In this document: piece after piece, positions 10,099 to 23,800 of the stretch
How the letters are laid out: every line of letters begins with the position of its first letter
Position numbering within the stretch: the stretch's first letter is position 1
Assembly: GCA_030267565.1 (NCBI GenBank)
Contig: BRXU01000004.1
Coordinates: forward strand, 1,802,001-1,866,000
DNA length: 64,000 nucleotides
Direction: 5' to 3'
DNA from: Pleodorina starrii
Lineage: Eukaryota > Chlorophyta > Chlorophyceae > Chlamydomonadales > Volvocaceae
Translations under genes and position numbers: made by a program
Notes under the pieces: model-generated
Seen by the model: the letters and a program-made list of their open reading frames with translations, nothing else
What the model was told of the DNA's origin: nothing
The model's database searches: none

Positions 10099-11141
10099 AG
10101 GTGTAGCACCGGAACGTCACGTCCGACAGGAACCTGCGGAAAGGCCAGCCACACAAATGCATTCGTGAGGCGTGTGTCACGCCAGGAACGAAATCGTCCG
10201 CGTGCGGAAATGCACGTGTGACACAAATCTGGGAGGCGAGCAGACAGCAATAGACGTTCGTCGCTGCCCCACCATTCCCGTGAAAGCATGTTCCGGCACG
10301 AAGTAACCTCAAGCGTGTACAGGCTCCCCATGTCATGAAGAAACCCAAGCGCGCACAGGCTTCCCCTTAATATATTTAGCACCCTGTTCTTGCTTACTGG
10401 GTCTTGTGCACCGGCAGCAACATGCCCAGCGGCCACGACTGGCAGGCGGCCGGGTACAGCAGCCACAGCAGCCTGACCGGAATTCATAAGGCCCCGGGTG
10501 TCTGTCGGGCTCATGGGCGCCCTGTGCACCATCTATCCACTCTGACGCCGCGAAGGTCTTCGACAGCGTCATATAGATGGTGCAGCGAGCTGGACAACAA
10601 GACAAGCCCTTTGCCAACCCATCGGTGGCGGCGAAGTACCCGACCAAGTCGCCGATGGGGTGGGACTCACGCTGGGCTCTCTCAGGTTCAAGTTCATCCT
10701 CGAGGGACGTTACAGGGACGGGGACGGTTGGGACGGTTAGGATCTCGCAGCCAGCTCAGGGACAGGGGCATCTACAAGGGCGAGTAGCTCCCTAGCTGCA
10801 TGGGCGGCCCACACGATCACCCCTTCAACCAAACCGCCGAACCCAAACCGAACCCTAACTAAAGCCTCAACAGGAAAACCCAACCGTAGCTGGGGCCCTT
10901 CAAACCCTAACTGCCAGGTCCCAGAGCCGCCTGACCTGAAATCCAGTGCACACTTCAATAACTAGCATGGCAACCTCCCTTCCATAAAACGTATACGGCC
11001 ATGCATCAACCACGGCAAAAGTCCCGTGCTCCCGTCTGCTGCACCCCGAGAGCCTTGCCCGCCCCACCGCGGCAGTGCATCAGCGCCTCACGGCGTCCAT
11101 CGTGAAGTAGGACTTCCGCTTTGGAACGAGCATCCACAGCG
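10099..11141. other. Repeat-rich stretch without a supported gene
   Basis: No exon chain or conserved domain is visible on either strand. A few AACCCTAA-like words occur near 10855-10915 but do not form a telomere array. Confidence 0.4.
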
Positions 11142-11236
11142 GTACCTTGCCCTCGTGGTGAAGGCGCGCGGCGTGGATGTCCGCCATGCGGGTCCGTCTT
11201 GCACAGGCCCCGCGCGTCCAGCAGGTACTGCGGACT
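11142..11236 (-). repeat. Third copy of the 9.8-kb coding fragment
   Basis: Read on the minus strand this matches the left arm and centre of the 9798-10098 inverted repeat (YLLDARGLCKT, then MADIHAARLHHEGKVP). It continues past the point where the other copies break, into WMLVPKRKSYFTMDAVRR and a stop (TGA, about 11106-11108). It is the longest remnant of the parent ORF. Confidence 0.6.
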
Positions 11237-11424
11237 GCAGATGCAGCTGCGGTAAGAAGCTGCGGCCGTCATGTTCATGTCATGGTAGCCTTATACGAGC
11301 TGCACGACGCAGCTGCATCGACGGCTACTGCGACACCAGTGACGATGCAAGCGACGACGGGCACGACTTGAGGCGTCCACGGTGCTGGTGCGCGGCCGGA
11401 CACCGCCAGCTTTGGCATTCAGGA

Positions 11425-11752
11425 GCGAGATTGGCCGGGGGCTGATACTTGCTGCCCCTCATGGGAAGGCTAGGGGGCATCTAAAGGACGGGCGAGATGA
11501 CCTCCGATGAGTGGAGGATTGGCTGAGGCAGCCAGTTGGCTGCAAAGCCAGCTGGTTAATGAAGTCGGGGATCTGGCCTCCAGCGACGGCCGCAGCGCCC
11601 AGGGCGCCAGATCCCCGACTTCGTAAACCAGCTGGATTTGCACCAACTTCTCAGCCAATCCTCCACTCATCGGAGGTCATCTCGCCCGTCCTTTAGATGC
11701 CCCCTAGCCTTCCCATGAGGGGCAGCAAGTATCAGCCCCCGGCCAATCTCGC
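11425..11752. repeat. Long near-perfect inverted repeat (foldback element)
   Basis: Arms 11425-11577 and 11606-11752 are reverse complements. The outer ~100 bases, from GCGAGATTGGCC inward to GATTGGCTGAG, are identical; a small internal asymmetric stretch follows, then a second matching stem (GTCGGGGATCTGGC) around a 28-base loop. No coding potential is seen. The structure suggests a MITE-like or foldback element; target-site duplications were not recognised. Confidence 0.8.
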
Positions 11753-13186
11753 CCCGCGCCTTTGATAGCAAGAGCCAAGCAAAGCACCAAACCGCACTGG
11801 GATAGTTGTGAAGCCTCACTGACCTCGTGCTCGGCCGTTGTGGACCGTGCCCTTGTGCGTTTCCGCGGTGTAGACACAACGGTCGAGCGAGGTGGAGGCG
11901 CCGCTAGTCGACACGAAGCCGCCCAGCGCGGTATGCGAGTCGCGGCGCTGCATCACAGGAAAGAGGAAGCTCGATTAAACGACGAGGCAATATAATGTCT
12001 GTTAGTAGCATCATATGTTGGACCCATCGGACTGAACTCCAGACCGCTGTAGGGGACGTCCGAATCCCCCATGATCAGGCGCGCCAGGCCCGACGTCACT
12101 CCCGTTGAAGCAGTCTAGGATACACGGAACTAATTATCCTTATAAGTATAATTCCCTGTCAACATTCGCAATGGCTGCCGCCACATTTGGCACTTGCGCG
12201 CTCAAATGGCAATGGCGTGCGTCGCGGTGCCAGTGTACTCGTTGCTCATGGTAGACCTGCACGGTATTTGTCGCCGAGTGTGTGATGGTACAATCGGACT
12301 TGGCATAATCGCGCTGGCATGGCTCCATGTCGTGTGCAATACAACATGGACGGCAGCCGACGACGACTTACCTCATTGTGCACGGCCAGGTAAGCTCAGG
12401 TAAGCTCAGGCAGGGTCCAGGGTCTTAACTGCGATCCTTTCGATCGGCCTATTTATGGCACTGCCCCCTCGTTACATTTCAACTACTGCGTCCCTGGAGC
12501 GTAGGAGCGCGCGAATGGGCGTTTCGCATTCCCGCTTGCCCGGGTAGGGTACGAATCTGGCAGCTTCCAGCAGAACGGATAGCCGCAACCAGCTCTGTGA
12601 CGTTCTCCAACGGGCGCTCGTGATCAGGAATCGTACTGATCTTTAGGGCATCACACTTACCCGCTAGCGTCAGGGGATAGGACCACCGTTCGCACATGAA
12701 CGCGCGCAAGATGCCATGCCGCGGCTCACTTGCAGAGTGCATTTCTTTCCAGCTCCTGGACCAGTAGGCAGATTTCATGACCGCAAGAGAAGGCAAGAAG
12801 CCGGCTTGACCCTGGCTTGACTCCACTTAGACGGTCGGCCAAGGGTTGGCACAACAGTTGGGACGACGATTGGGAAAGCATGAACATAATGCCAAAGCTC
12901 CGCAAATATATGATAGGTGTTAAGTGTTTCACAGTAAAGACAGAGTCCATGTGTGAGTTGTCTGGAGCATGGACACCGGCCAGTGAAGATGCGCGAAAGA
13001 ATCAATGTCATAATATTGCCATTGCTCTTGCGCCGAATGCATAATTTCCGACCCTTGCGCCAATGCATCTTCGTGATAGACACTTCAGAAAGACATTGCG
13101 CCCGGTTTAAGCAGTCCGACGTGTCGAGACCAGAGCAGAGCAAGGGAGCCGGAATCCCTCCACGCCTCATCCGTAGTATATTTCCA
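11753..13186. other. Intergenic, no supported gene
   Basis: Base composition is less GC-rich than the genes. ORFs of up to about 115 codons exist on both strands but show no family motifs and no splice-compatible partners. Confidence 0.4.
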
Positions 13187-13254
13187 TTTCCAGATATAGT
13201 CCCAACAAGCAGCCTCAAAGTTTGTTGCAGTGGCTCTTGTCCAAACATACGCGC
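13187..13254 (+). repeat. Dispersed repeat fragment, copy 2
   Basis: Second copy of the fragment at 9734-9806, in the same orientation, ending again in CATACGCGC but without the inverted repeat that follows copy 1. Confidence 0.6.
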
Positions 13255-14252
13255 TACGGCTTCGGAGCAGCCAGTACGGTATATCGCCGATTCGTCGTCT
13301 TGGTACGAGTTCCAACGCCCAAGCCTTGGCTGCGCACTGTGTCCTTAAGGTTCTGGCAATGTACAACACCGGTGCCACAGGGCGGCAACCGGCAAGCCTA
13401 ATTACAACTCCGTACAACTCCAGCCTCATCAGATTGACGCAGAATCAACACCATGAATCTCGTTACGTTGAGATATTTCCCCTCATCCAAATCGCCAATG
13501 CTAATGCGTCGCCTCCTTCACTTTAGATGCTCGCGACAGTGGCATGCTTTCGGGCACAGGAGAACCATAAAGCCTCGCAAGTAGAAGACATTGCCGGCAG
13601 AAACCTGATTCGCCCGTACCGGGGAGGAAACCGTTACGCTACGAGCACTACGACAAAAGGCCCGAGCGAAAGTATCTCGAAGCAACGAGTGTACGCTGTG
13701 CCCTCACCGCTACATCGGTTTCCGTTTCCTTGGCTGATACTTGACGAAGTAACAAGTTCATCCAGCAGTTCCGTAGGCGTTTGACATACGGTATTTCAAG
13801 TACCAGCTCTTCATATCAAGCCCCAACTTTTTCAGAAGCCGGACCTCATTAGGGCTTCCTTGTCGAACAGAGCTTGATAATGAGTCTCGTCTCATGGCAG
13901 ACCAATCAGCGGGTTTCGGGAACGCGCCAGCGCGGGTACGCCATCCCAAAGCCCCTGCCCTCCTCTGCAGCAGCGTAACCTAGTTGTCTGATTCATTGAC
14001 CGCAGTCATACAAAATGTCTGATTCCAAAGCTGCCAACCTACGGCGCACGGGTGGGAAGTTTGCCGACGTGCGGTGCCCCCATCATGGGTCGCATGTAAC
14101 GCTCCTCCGTGGCGCTGCAGGCTCCGCTGCCCCATGAGACCACTAGGCGGATACGCACAAAAGCTATTGAGGTGAATCTCGTGCTCTAGCGCGTCCAAGG
14201 TGCGCGTTGTGATGGGCCATAACCCAACTGTGGCGCCCTGCTTCACATCCAG
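13255..14252 (+). other. Upstream region of the fibrillin gene; 5' exon not resolved
   Basis: The next gene needs a 5' exon ending in phase 0 before the acceptor at 14252. Two candidates fit: ATG 13527 to 13580 (donor GTAGAA), and a short exon from ATG 14015 to about 14068 (donor GTGCGG). Neither gives a convincing transit peptide, so I leave the start open. Confidence 0.35.
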
Positions 14253-16512
14253 GTGGAGGGCGACGACACCGCCGACATCGTGAAAGATGTTCCGAAACCA
14301 GCGGCCCCTGCGGTCAGCGTAGAAACTGTCAAGGTGCGCTCGTGGGTGTCGGTCAGCGTTGCCGTTGCTCCTCGACGCTGGGTCTGCTGTCAGCAGTCAC
14401 TTTTCAGCCGAGCCCGCAATGCTACTGCCGCTTAAGGCCTGGTCGTCCACGGGGACTAGGCCAGACAGAGGCAAAAGGTACAACTAATTATCGACACGGG
14501 GTTGTACGGCCTTTCTTGCGCTGCTCGTGCACGACGTCGGGTGTCGCCGTCCCCTCTTTCGGCGTTGCGTAGGCGGCGCTGCTCGATACCATCACGGGCA
14601 CGGATCGCGGGCTGGAGGCTCGGTCGGAGGTCCGCGCTGAGATCAATGAGTTGGTGGGTTCTGGGTTGTCCCTGTAGCTCGTGTGAACCGTATGGCTGTG
14701 CTATGCAAGGTGCGCCCCATGACGGCCTCACCCTCGCCGACACATTGGAAGGGCACCTGCCGCTCCCACTGTGAGCAAGGAAACAGACGGTACAGCAATT
14801 CCGTAAATCCCAAAGCACCACATGCGTCGCGGTCCATGTCCTTGCGGCTTCGCCTTGGCTCCACATCCGCAGCCGCGGCGTCCACTTTTTTTGGGCTGGC
14901 TCATGCGGCCCACACCTGGACGCTCGCTACCTGCACGCCCCGCCCTGGCGGTCCGGGAGAGCATGTCCATGCCCACGTCCCAGCGAAAACGTCGCTGCAC
15001 TGCGGGGCCTGCATCACGGCCAGATCGATGCCGATGCGAAGCGTGTGCATGTATGCATGTGCGTGTGTGCGTGCGCCGCAGATCAACCAGCTGGAGGTGC
15101 AGGGCGGCCAGGGTGCGGACGCCGCCAGCGCGGACTTCGGCGGCACGTGGGAGCTGCTCTACTCAAACGCCTCCGACCTGATCGCTCTGCTGGCCGTCAG
15201 CAAGCTGCCGCTGCCCATCAAGATAGGGCCCATCACGCAGACCATCAACATCGCCACCTCCACCGTGGAGAACTCGGTCCAGCTGGAGGTGGGGTGTGGG
15301 GAGCTGCGGGCTGTGTGCCAAAGCCTTCGCCGCGGTTGGAGGTCGGTCGCGCGCTTCTGGCGCCTGTCTGCCTGGCCCTGCCCTGCCTTGCTGCGCTGGG
15401 CTGCGGGGATGCAGCAGCTGCCTCCGGCGCGCCCTCCGCGATTGTGCGGGAGGACCTTTAGCCGTGGTTACGGCACTCCCGCGGGCCCTCGCGGGGACAG
15501 ACGTGTGCTTTTGTGTGTGGGTAAGGCCCAACACATGGTGTCTGCCGTTGGGAGCGTCCCGAGGGGGCCATATGCCAAAGCAACGCAGCAGCCATGCAGC
15601 ATGCACGGTTTGGGGATAGCATCATTGCAGCCCTGCTAGGTGTAACGCATACTCTCACATGCATGGGTCCTACCCCGCCCCGCCCAAACCCCCCCGCCCC
15701 AACTGTCCGTGCAGCTCCCGCTGGTGATGACCAGTCTGTCCACCGTCAGCACGTACGACATCGCTTCGCCCAAGAGGTGCGCCTGCGGGACTTGCCGGCA
15801 ACGGGGCCTGATCGACTGAAGGCACTTCGCTATGCCGCCGCCGCATACCTGTACCAGTAGCCGCCCCACGGAGCCGCGCGCGCCCAGCTACACATCACGC
15901 CTTGCGGCCATGCGCCCGCCAGAAGCGGCCACCCCGCACAGTACCAGCTTCGCTGCAACGGCCCTTCCCTTTCTGCATCACCGCAACGGGGATTCGCTGC
16001 AATGGGCCATTCCCGACGCGCTGCTCTGTTCTGCACGTGCTGCTGCTGCGCCCCTCCAAAGCCCACCCCTCACCGACGTTGGCCGACGTCGCCTCCGTTC
16101 CACCGCCGCGGCCTCATCTTCAGTACCCCTCACCGCCGCTGCCACCCAAGTCCACCATCGCTTTCGTACCGGTCCGTTGCGCAGGCTGCAGTTTCGGGTC
16201 CAGCGCGGCATCCTGCACACGCCATCCATCGAGGGCAACCTGGAGCTGCCTGCCTCGGTAACCATCATGGGCCAAACGATCGACCTGGGCCCGCTGCGGG
16301 AGACGCTCGCGCCGCTCACGCGCGGCGCCGCCAGCCTGGCCGCCTCGGCGTCCGACCTGCTCGGTCAGGCGCCCAACCTGGAAGTGCCGCTGCAGACGCA
16401 GACGTGGCAGCTGACCACGTACCTGGACCCCAGCCTGCGCGTAACGCGCGGCGACGGGGGCGCCGTGTATGTCTTCAAAAGGGCCGCGCCGCCGGCGACG
16501 AGGACGAAGTGA
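14253..16512 (+). CDS. Plastid-lipid-associated protein (PAP/fibrillin family)
   Basis: Five exons keep phase: 14253-14333, 14573-14653, 15082-15288, 15715-15776 and 16185-16512. They give 252 residues plus an unresolved N-terminus. Fibrillins are plastid lipocalin-like proteins of plastoglobules and thylakoids that bind or organise lipids and prenylquinones. Family features are clear: the N-terminal helical stretch LLDTITGTDRGLEAR with EINELINQLE; the core GTWELLYSNASDL; the strand pair ENSVQLE/LPLVMTSLSTVS; SPKR-LQFRVQRG; and the C-terminal WQLTTYLDPSLRVTRGD...VYVFKR. All introns are GT-AG; the second intron is GT-rich before its acceptor. The first exon with the transit peptide lies upstream and was not identified with confidence. 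I cannot assign the subgroup. Confidence 0.9.
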
Positions 16513-16864
16513 TGGGCCCTACGTGCATGGGCCTGGAGGCTGCAAAAGCATTTTCACATTATACATATCACCCACGCGGTCGGTTGGGGATAACAAATGG
16601 GAGGTCGTGCTTGTGCCCATAGTTCGCCATGTGTGTGCAGACGCGTACAGACGTGCGGCTGAGCTCATCGGCCAGGTGTGCGTTACCAGCCACCTTCAGT
16701 GTCCGCAAGGTGAAAGTAGCTGCCTCAAGTGCTGCGTGAAAGTGGAAGTCTTGATCGCCGGGCTGAGGCAGAAACTGCTGTTCTGCAGTGCGCCCACGAA
16801 TAAGCTTGTCCACAAGGGTGTCTGGTGTGGTGAGGGTGCATCGCGGAGTTGCCCGGCGGCTCCT

Positions 16865-16869
16865 TGTAA
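16865..16869 (+). terminator. TGTAA poly(A) signal of the fibrillin gene
   Basis: TGTAA stands 353 bases after the stop codon, a usual spacing for volvocine algae, so the transcript should end near 16885. Confidence 0.6.
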
Positions 16870-17606
16870 AGGAACAATCAATTTCTTCTACAAACCACGG
16901 AACGGCCAGTGAACACATGCACCGCGGCCCGCAGCAGCTCGTCAAGGTACGATGGCACTGCGACCATCGCTTCGAAACAATAACACGCTTGGTGTCGCGA
17001 CAGCCACCGCAGAAGTCCGCGATTCATCGGTCGCGATATCTACCGAACAGCGCCCGGCCCACATGCCAAACAGCCAAAGAAACCATACGAGGCACGGGCA
17101 TCGCCTCTTCCAGGATCCTGGCGTAGGCCGAGGCACCTGCACGTAACCCACCGCCGCTCCTGAACCGCGGACAGGCATCCGTGCATACCGGCACAACCCG
17201 GCCATGGTGAACCCACATAGACGACGCCTTCTGCCGAGACACACGCTGTCCCGCACTGCAACTCAACCTCTTTGCCCAGGAGGCAGGTGTTGGGCAATGG
17301 TTCCAAGCCACCATATCCTTCATGCACACCCGGCCAGCCGAAACTGTGGTATGGTCAAGACAATGTCTGCTGCATGAAAGCGCTGTGTGCACCCCACCCC
17401 TATGCTTCCCAAGCTCCTGCGTCTGCCCCTACACGCGTTCTGTACTCCTCTCTAGTTCATCTTTCATCCACCCTCACATCAAGGCGCTCTCAAGAGCCGA
17501 CCCTCCCCCCGACCCTCCACCCCACTCAAACGGGGCCGGACCGACAATGCCCAGCGTCGACGGAACCCCGCAAGTGTGCGTCATGTCACAGCGCATCAGC
17601 GCTCGC
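16870..17606. other. Convergent intergenic region
   Basis: Lies between the fibrillin 3' end (+) and the Rab11 stop codon (-) and must hold the Rab11 3' UTR. I found no TGTAA on the minus strand here and no further gene. Confidence 0.4.
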
Positions 17607-18746
<1,140 letters not shown>

Positions 18747-19450
18747 CGTTCTTAAATAGGAGCTAGCTAAGTTGACTTCTAAAGGGCGCTATGATAAAAT
18801 TTACACCGCCCTAGTTGGAAAGCTGGTCTGCGTTGGCGAAAAGCAACTGAAGGTGCCCTGCTACAGGCAGCTATTAACAATGTTGAAAATGGCCCAGCTC
18901 TTTGTAATCCTTTAGCACCAACGCAAGAGTCCGATGACCTGTTCCAACTCTACCGCCCAACTACTTTCAATGTGCGCCGTAGGCCGTACCAATAGAGCAG
19001 TACATGCTCTCGCTCACAAAAGTCACAATCCAGCAGAACCTTAACTCTTTTGACACGGCAAACCTACGCCCATACGAGGTTAGCTCGTTCCACAGCTGTT
19101 CACATCAAGAATGCTCACAGGCAATACCCAGACATCCTCGCCCGTGTCATGAAGATCACCTGACAGGGTGCGCTTGGGTGGCCCCAAAAGGCCGTCATGC
19201 ACCCCTATACATAAGATGCGTCCTCGCCTCCATGCCACATGCCGCCATATAACCCGCCTCCCATCCGACAAGGCGCAACGTCTTCAGCTGTCACGCACAC
19301 ACACACATACACACACGCCCATCAGGGCGCCGACGACGTGGGCTCAACTGTCCTTCCCTGGTCGTCCGGATCTTCCCCTTCACTGCGCCGAGAGCACAAG
19401 AGTCCGTAGGTAACATTCGCCTTCGTGCGAGTTGTGGAAACTCGCACAAA
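18747..19450. other. Rab11 promoter and MMADHC 3' UTR
   Basis: A minus-strand TGTAA at 18801-18805 could be the MMADHC poly(A) signal, about 650 bases after its stop and only about 55 bases before the Rab11 ATG. A CA microsatellite lies at about 19293-19318. No other gene is seen. Confidence 0.45.
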
Positions 19451-20481
19451 CTACTCCATCTGTGCCGCATTTGCTACCTCGATGGCAGCCAGGAGGGCCT
19501 CCTGCGGTGCCTCCGTGAAAAGGGAGGCCGGATACACAGCGCTGCCCCAAACCGGGTGCAGAAGCACCTGAAGAGCAGGGTATGGCAGCGGGCACCCCGG
19601 CGTCAGTCACTCCCTTGTTGAGATCTTGGCGCGATTGACAAAGCCATTGTGTGCGGGCAGCAGCACGCTTCGTAGCTATGAGGAAGCCCCTACCGTCCAA
19701 GGCGAGACACACGCACCTTGCAGCAGCCCGCGTTCGCCGTCTGGTAGCCCATCAGGATGCTTAGCGCTGGTACCTCGGGGTAAACCATGTTGAGGTCCGT
19801 GTGTATCATCTGCAGTGCCCGAATGTTCCACACGGCATGGGTACGCGGAGTGGCACCGGCTGGCACCGGTGTATTGCAGTTGCTTGGCGCCCAATCAAGC
19901 GCTTAACAGTGTCAGGTGTCACTGCAGTGCACTGCCGGAGATTGAATCCGTTAAGCACACACCTAACTGACACGGGCATCCCTCTAGGCCGGCAGGTTCA
20001 TGGACAAAATCCAGGTGGGTCCTTACCGGCAACCCGGAGCACGGGTCGATGTAGTCCGCCCAGTGCCCGGCGGTTGTCAGCTGGTCGCACACCGTTTTAG
20101 CCCAGGCCATGAACTGCGCGGGATTTTTCAATATAAGATAGATGCTGCTTGGGGTAGATTAGATAAACGCATCTTACCCTTTCGAGAAGCCGGTCCTTCT
20201 CATTCTCAACGTTCTCGCCCGTCTTGACAAGGTCGAGCGTTGCGTGCTGGCATGTGGGCACAACCAACAGCTTGTCCAGATTTGATTTTGGGAAAACTGT
20301 AAGTATCTCGCGTTTCATCGCTGGAGGGACGTCTGTGCGTCGCAAGCAAGGAAAGTCGGCGGTTTGTGGTCGCCAATTCACGCGCTTTGCACGTCCATAC
20401 CATGACAGGAAGCGTGCTGCTCTTACTGTGAATACTGTATTCCATGCCCCATGGCGTCGCGCCTTCCAGCAGCGGTGCCAT
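19451..20481 (-). CDS. MMADHC: MMADHC (cblD) cobalamin-trafficking protein homologue
   Basis: Five exons keep phase: 20481-20427, 20296-20178, 20113-20027, 19809-19717 and 19567-19451. They give 156 residues from ATG 20481. MMADHC passes cob(II)alamin from MMACHC to methionine synthase and methylmalonyl-CoA mutase in animals. Conserved family features: EKDRLLERF before WAK..C; GHWADYIDPCSGLP; GYQTANAGCCK, matching the family's LGCCKV region; LHPVWG; and the terminal SLFT..P. The conserved cysteine pair is present. The human protein is nearly twice as long; the missing part is the variable N-terminus. The frame stays open 60 bases further upstream to a possible acceptor (CTGCAG) near 20542, so an extra 5' exon with a targeting peptide is possible. 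Confidence 0.88.
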
Positions 20482-20822
20482 GGCCGTTGAAAGAGGCGTC
20501 AAGACAAGAGACGATTCTTTCAAATGTAATAGATCGCGCAACTGCAGTCAAATAAATTGCGCTCCTCCGCTAGTGGCCACACACTGACTACACTGACTAC
20601 GTTTGTAAGCACAACCGAACGGACCCAACGGAACTGGTTGAGGCTAACCGCTCCAAGATTCGCCCCCGAAAAAACGTCGGAATTTGCCAGAAGAGGTTTC
20701 CAACGCGCCATTTCACAATTCTTCCTGCGAATACAGCCAAGGGTTTCAGATCCGTATCGAAACCTGCATTCGTAAAAGCACGAGTACTAATGACGTAATA
20801 CAACTACACTTCCGTCTCCACT
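20482..20822. other. Intergenic between two tandem minus-strand genes
   Basis: Carries the 3' UTR of the large CPSF_A-like gene and the promoter of MMADHC. It is noticeably AT-richer than the flanking exons. No gene is seen. Confidence 0.4.
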
Positions 20823-23800
20823 CTACAGAGCTAGCACTTCCTGCAGCACTTGCAACGCAGAGTCCAGGTCCTCCTCCTCGCTAGCGCCCGCACCGCTCCC
20901 CGCCCCCGCTTCCAAACCACACCCAAACAGCTGCTGCCCCTGCCCCATCTCCTCCTCGCGGACAGCCCTCTCAGACGCCCCTCCATCACCCACACCTCGC
21001 CCATCCGCCGCCGCCGCCGCCGGGACCCCCGCCGCGCCGTCGATTCCATCAACTTGCATCGCCGCCCCATCCGCCGCCTGCAGCCCCAGCTCCAGCTCCT
21101 CCTCTGCCTCTGCCTCCTGCCCCAGCACGCCCTGCACCCGTCCCCGCCCTTGAATCCCTTCCTGCTCCTGCTCCTGCTCCTGCTGCTGCTGCTGCTCCTG
21201 CGCCTGTGTCTGGAGCCGGGCGTCCACCGCCGCCACCGCCTCGTAGTATTCGCTGTCCCTGCCCGAGCGGGCTGCGGCCAGTGCCGCCCGCAGCGCCTCC
21301 CGCGGCACCCTCCGCAGCAGCTGCAGCCTCAGGTGGCGGGGCAGGTCCAGCAGCGCCTCCAGCAGGTCGCCATCCAGCACCCCGGGGTGGCACTGGTGGC
21401 TGGGGGGCAGGGAGGGAGGAAGGGAGGAAGGGAGGGAGGGTTTCGAGTGTGTATTATATTATGTATTATCATGTATTATTATATAGTATTATTAATAGTA
21501 TTATTATGTATTGTTATATTTCGAGTGTGTTATCGATTCTGGTGCAGCACCAACCGGAGGGCGGGTGGGAGGGCAGGAGGGAGGGTTGCTGCAGTGCAGC
21601 ACCAGGCACCGGAGGGCGGGCGGGCGGGCGGGCGGGAGAGAGTGTCTAGGGTGCAATCTGGAGGAGAGGGGGAGAGCGGGAGGGAGGACAGGGTCAAGAC
21701 GGAAACGTAGGGTATCTCTTAACTGGCACGCTGCTGACATCATGATGACACGCCACCGCGGGAGGAGGGTGTCAAGGGAGGAGGGTGTCAAGGGAGGGGG
21801 TGTCAAGGGAGGGGGTGTCAAGGGAGGGGGTGTCGAGGCAGACAAGCAGCAACCCACCAGCATTGCACGCGCAGGCTAGCCGCTCCGACACGCTACCAAA
21901 CGGCAAAGCAAGCCGCATACGGTAGCCGCTACGGTCCTCCCATCCCCCTCTCTCCAGCCGACTTGGTGCCGACGTCGGCACACGGACAGCCCCCGAACAC
22001 AGCGCCTGCCGCCCACCAGTCCTGCTACCAGCCACCCCCCCCGCCAGTTCGAGCACCGCGGGCTGTGAGCCAGCCAGCCCAGCCCAACCCAGCTCAGCGC
22101 GACTCACCACCACCACCACCACCGCCCCGCCTCGTCCGACTCGTCCGCCTCGGCCTCCAGCGCCGACCGGTGGCGGCCGCCCGTGGGCGGCCGCAATGCC
22201 CCGCTCCCCGCCAGGGCCCGTTCCAGCAGCGCCAGCAGCGGCGCCGCCGCGTCGGGACAGGGCCGTACAACGTGTACGGCACCGGACAGGCCCGCCAGCA
22301 GCAGCCCCGGCGCGCTTGGCTGGACGGGGCGTTCTGGGGGAGGCGCAGGGAGGGAGGGAGGGAGGGAGGGAGGGACACGGGCGGCCAAAGTTGGAGGCAT
22401 CAGGGGACCCAAACGGGCGTTGAGCGCGTTGGGGAGCCAAGGCGGCCTGGGGGGCCTCTTTCCAGTTGCCGCGCCGCCCCCCCCCATCGATATGCGCCGC
22501 GTGCTGTGAGAACTGGCCACAGCATGCGGGGCATATCGGCCGGGAAGGCGTGCGCGGACTGTTGGAGGTCACATCGCGCTCGCACACGTGCAGCAACCAG
22601 CAACCAGTTGGCCGTTGGCCGTTGGCCGTAGTCTTTCTCCCAAGGGCAGGAGGGAGCTTACCGGCACCGGGGCGCGTTGGACATGCCGCCAGGGTGCCGC
22701 CACCGCATGCCACGAACACCGCAACCAAAACACCCAACAGGCCCGGTGCCAGTACCGGTGCCGCCCTCAGCGCAGTGCCCCCCAAACCCCACACCCCACC
22801 CTTCCGCCTTCCGCAACCCCAAATCCTGATCCGCCCGCAACGTACCCGTGTTATAGCGCGGCACCGGCTCCGGCAGGATCGCCCGCAGCCGCAGTCCCGC
22901 GTCCGGACATTGCACCGCTGCCAGCACAAACAGACTCCGACAGGCCATCGACGTCCGCGGCCCCGGCCCCAGCAGCAGCATCCGGCCCGACGAGTCAGTC
23001 GCGGCGATCACGACCGACTCCGCCGCCAGCGGCGGCGGCGGCGGCGGCAACGGCGGCCCCGCTGCGTCCGCTCCCGCTACTGCATCCGCCGCCTCCCCGG
23101 CGGGGGCAGGCTCGTCGGCGGCAGGCTCGTTTGCGGCAGCAGCCTCCACATCCATGGCCTCCGCGGCCGGCGGGGCCGCCCCCCCGGCGACGCTGCCGGA
23201 GGCCGCCGAACGTTCCGGGCCCGACAGGGACGACGACGAGTGCTGTCGCGACTGCTGCCGGCCCGCCGCCGCCGCCGCCTGCGGCGGCGGCGGCGGCGGC
23301 AGCACCAGCAAACTGGTCACGGGCCGGCAGACCGCATCCGCCGCGATCAGCCGTAGCCCGACCGGCGGGCCGACGAGGGCGCCGGTGGTCGCGTCCTCGC
23401 CGATGTGTACGAGCATGTACAGCATGACGCCCGTGATGCCGTCCGTACAGGCCAGCAGCGGCCGCGTCGGACAGGCGGACATTGCCGTGATGTGGTTGCG
23501 CGTGGCTGTCCAGCCGGTGCGGTGCAGCCGGTCCTCGCGCAGCGCGTACAGCAGCAGCCGCCGGCCCGCCGCCACCACCAGCGTCTCGCCGTCGTACGGA
23601 CATACCGCCGTCACGGGCCTGTCCAGCCGCAAACGGTGTACGACCTGCAGGTGTACGACACGAGTGGTTGGGAGGCTGGCGGCGACGGCGGCGCTGGAGG
23701 GCTCGCCGCCGTCGGCAGCGTCGTCTGCTGGCGGCGGCGGGCCCCACGTCGCCATCGGCGGCGGCGCCGCCACCCATCCGCGGGACTCCCTGCCGGCAAG

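Noticed and set aside
10855..10915. Telomere array
   Set aside because: Only scattered AACCCTAA words, not in tandem, and not the CCCTAAAA unit.
13452..13580. First exon of the fibrillin gene starting ATG 13452
   Set aside because: Its frame reaches a donor in the wrong phase for the exon at 14253.
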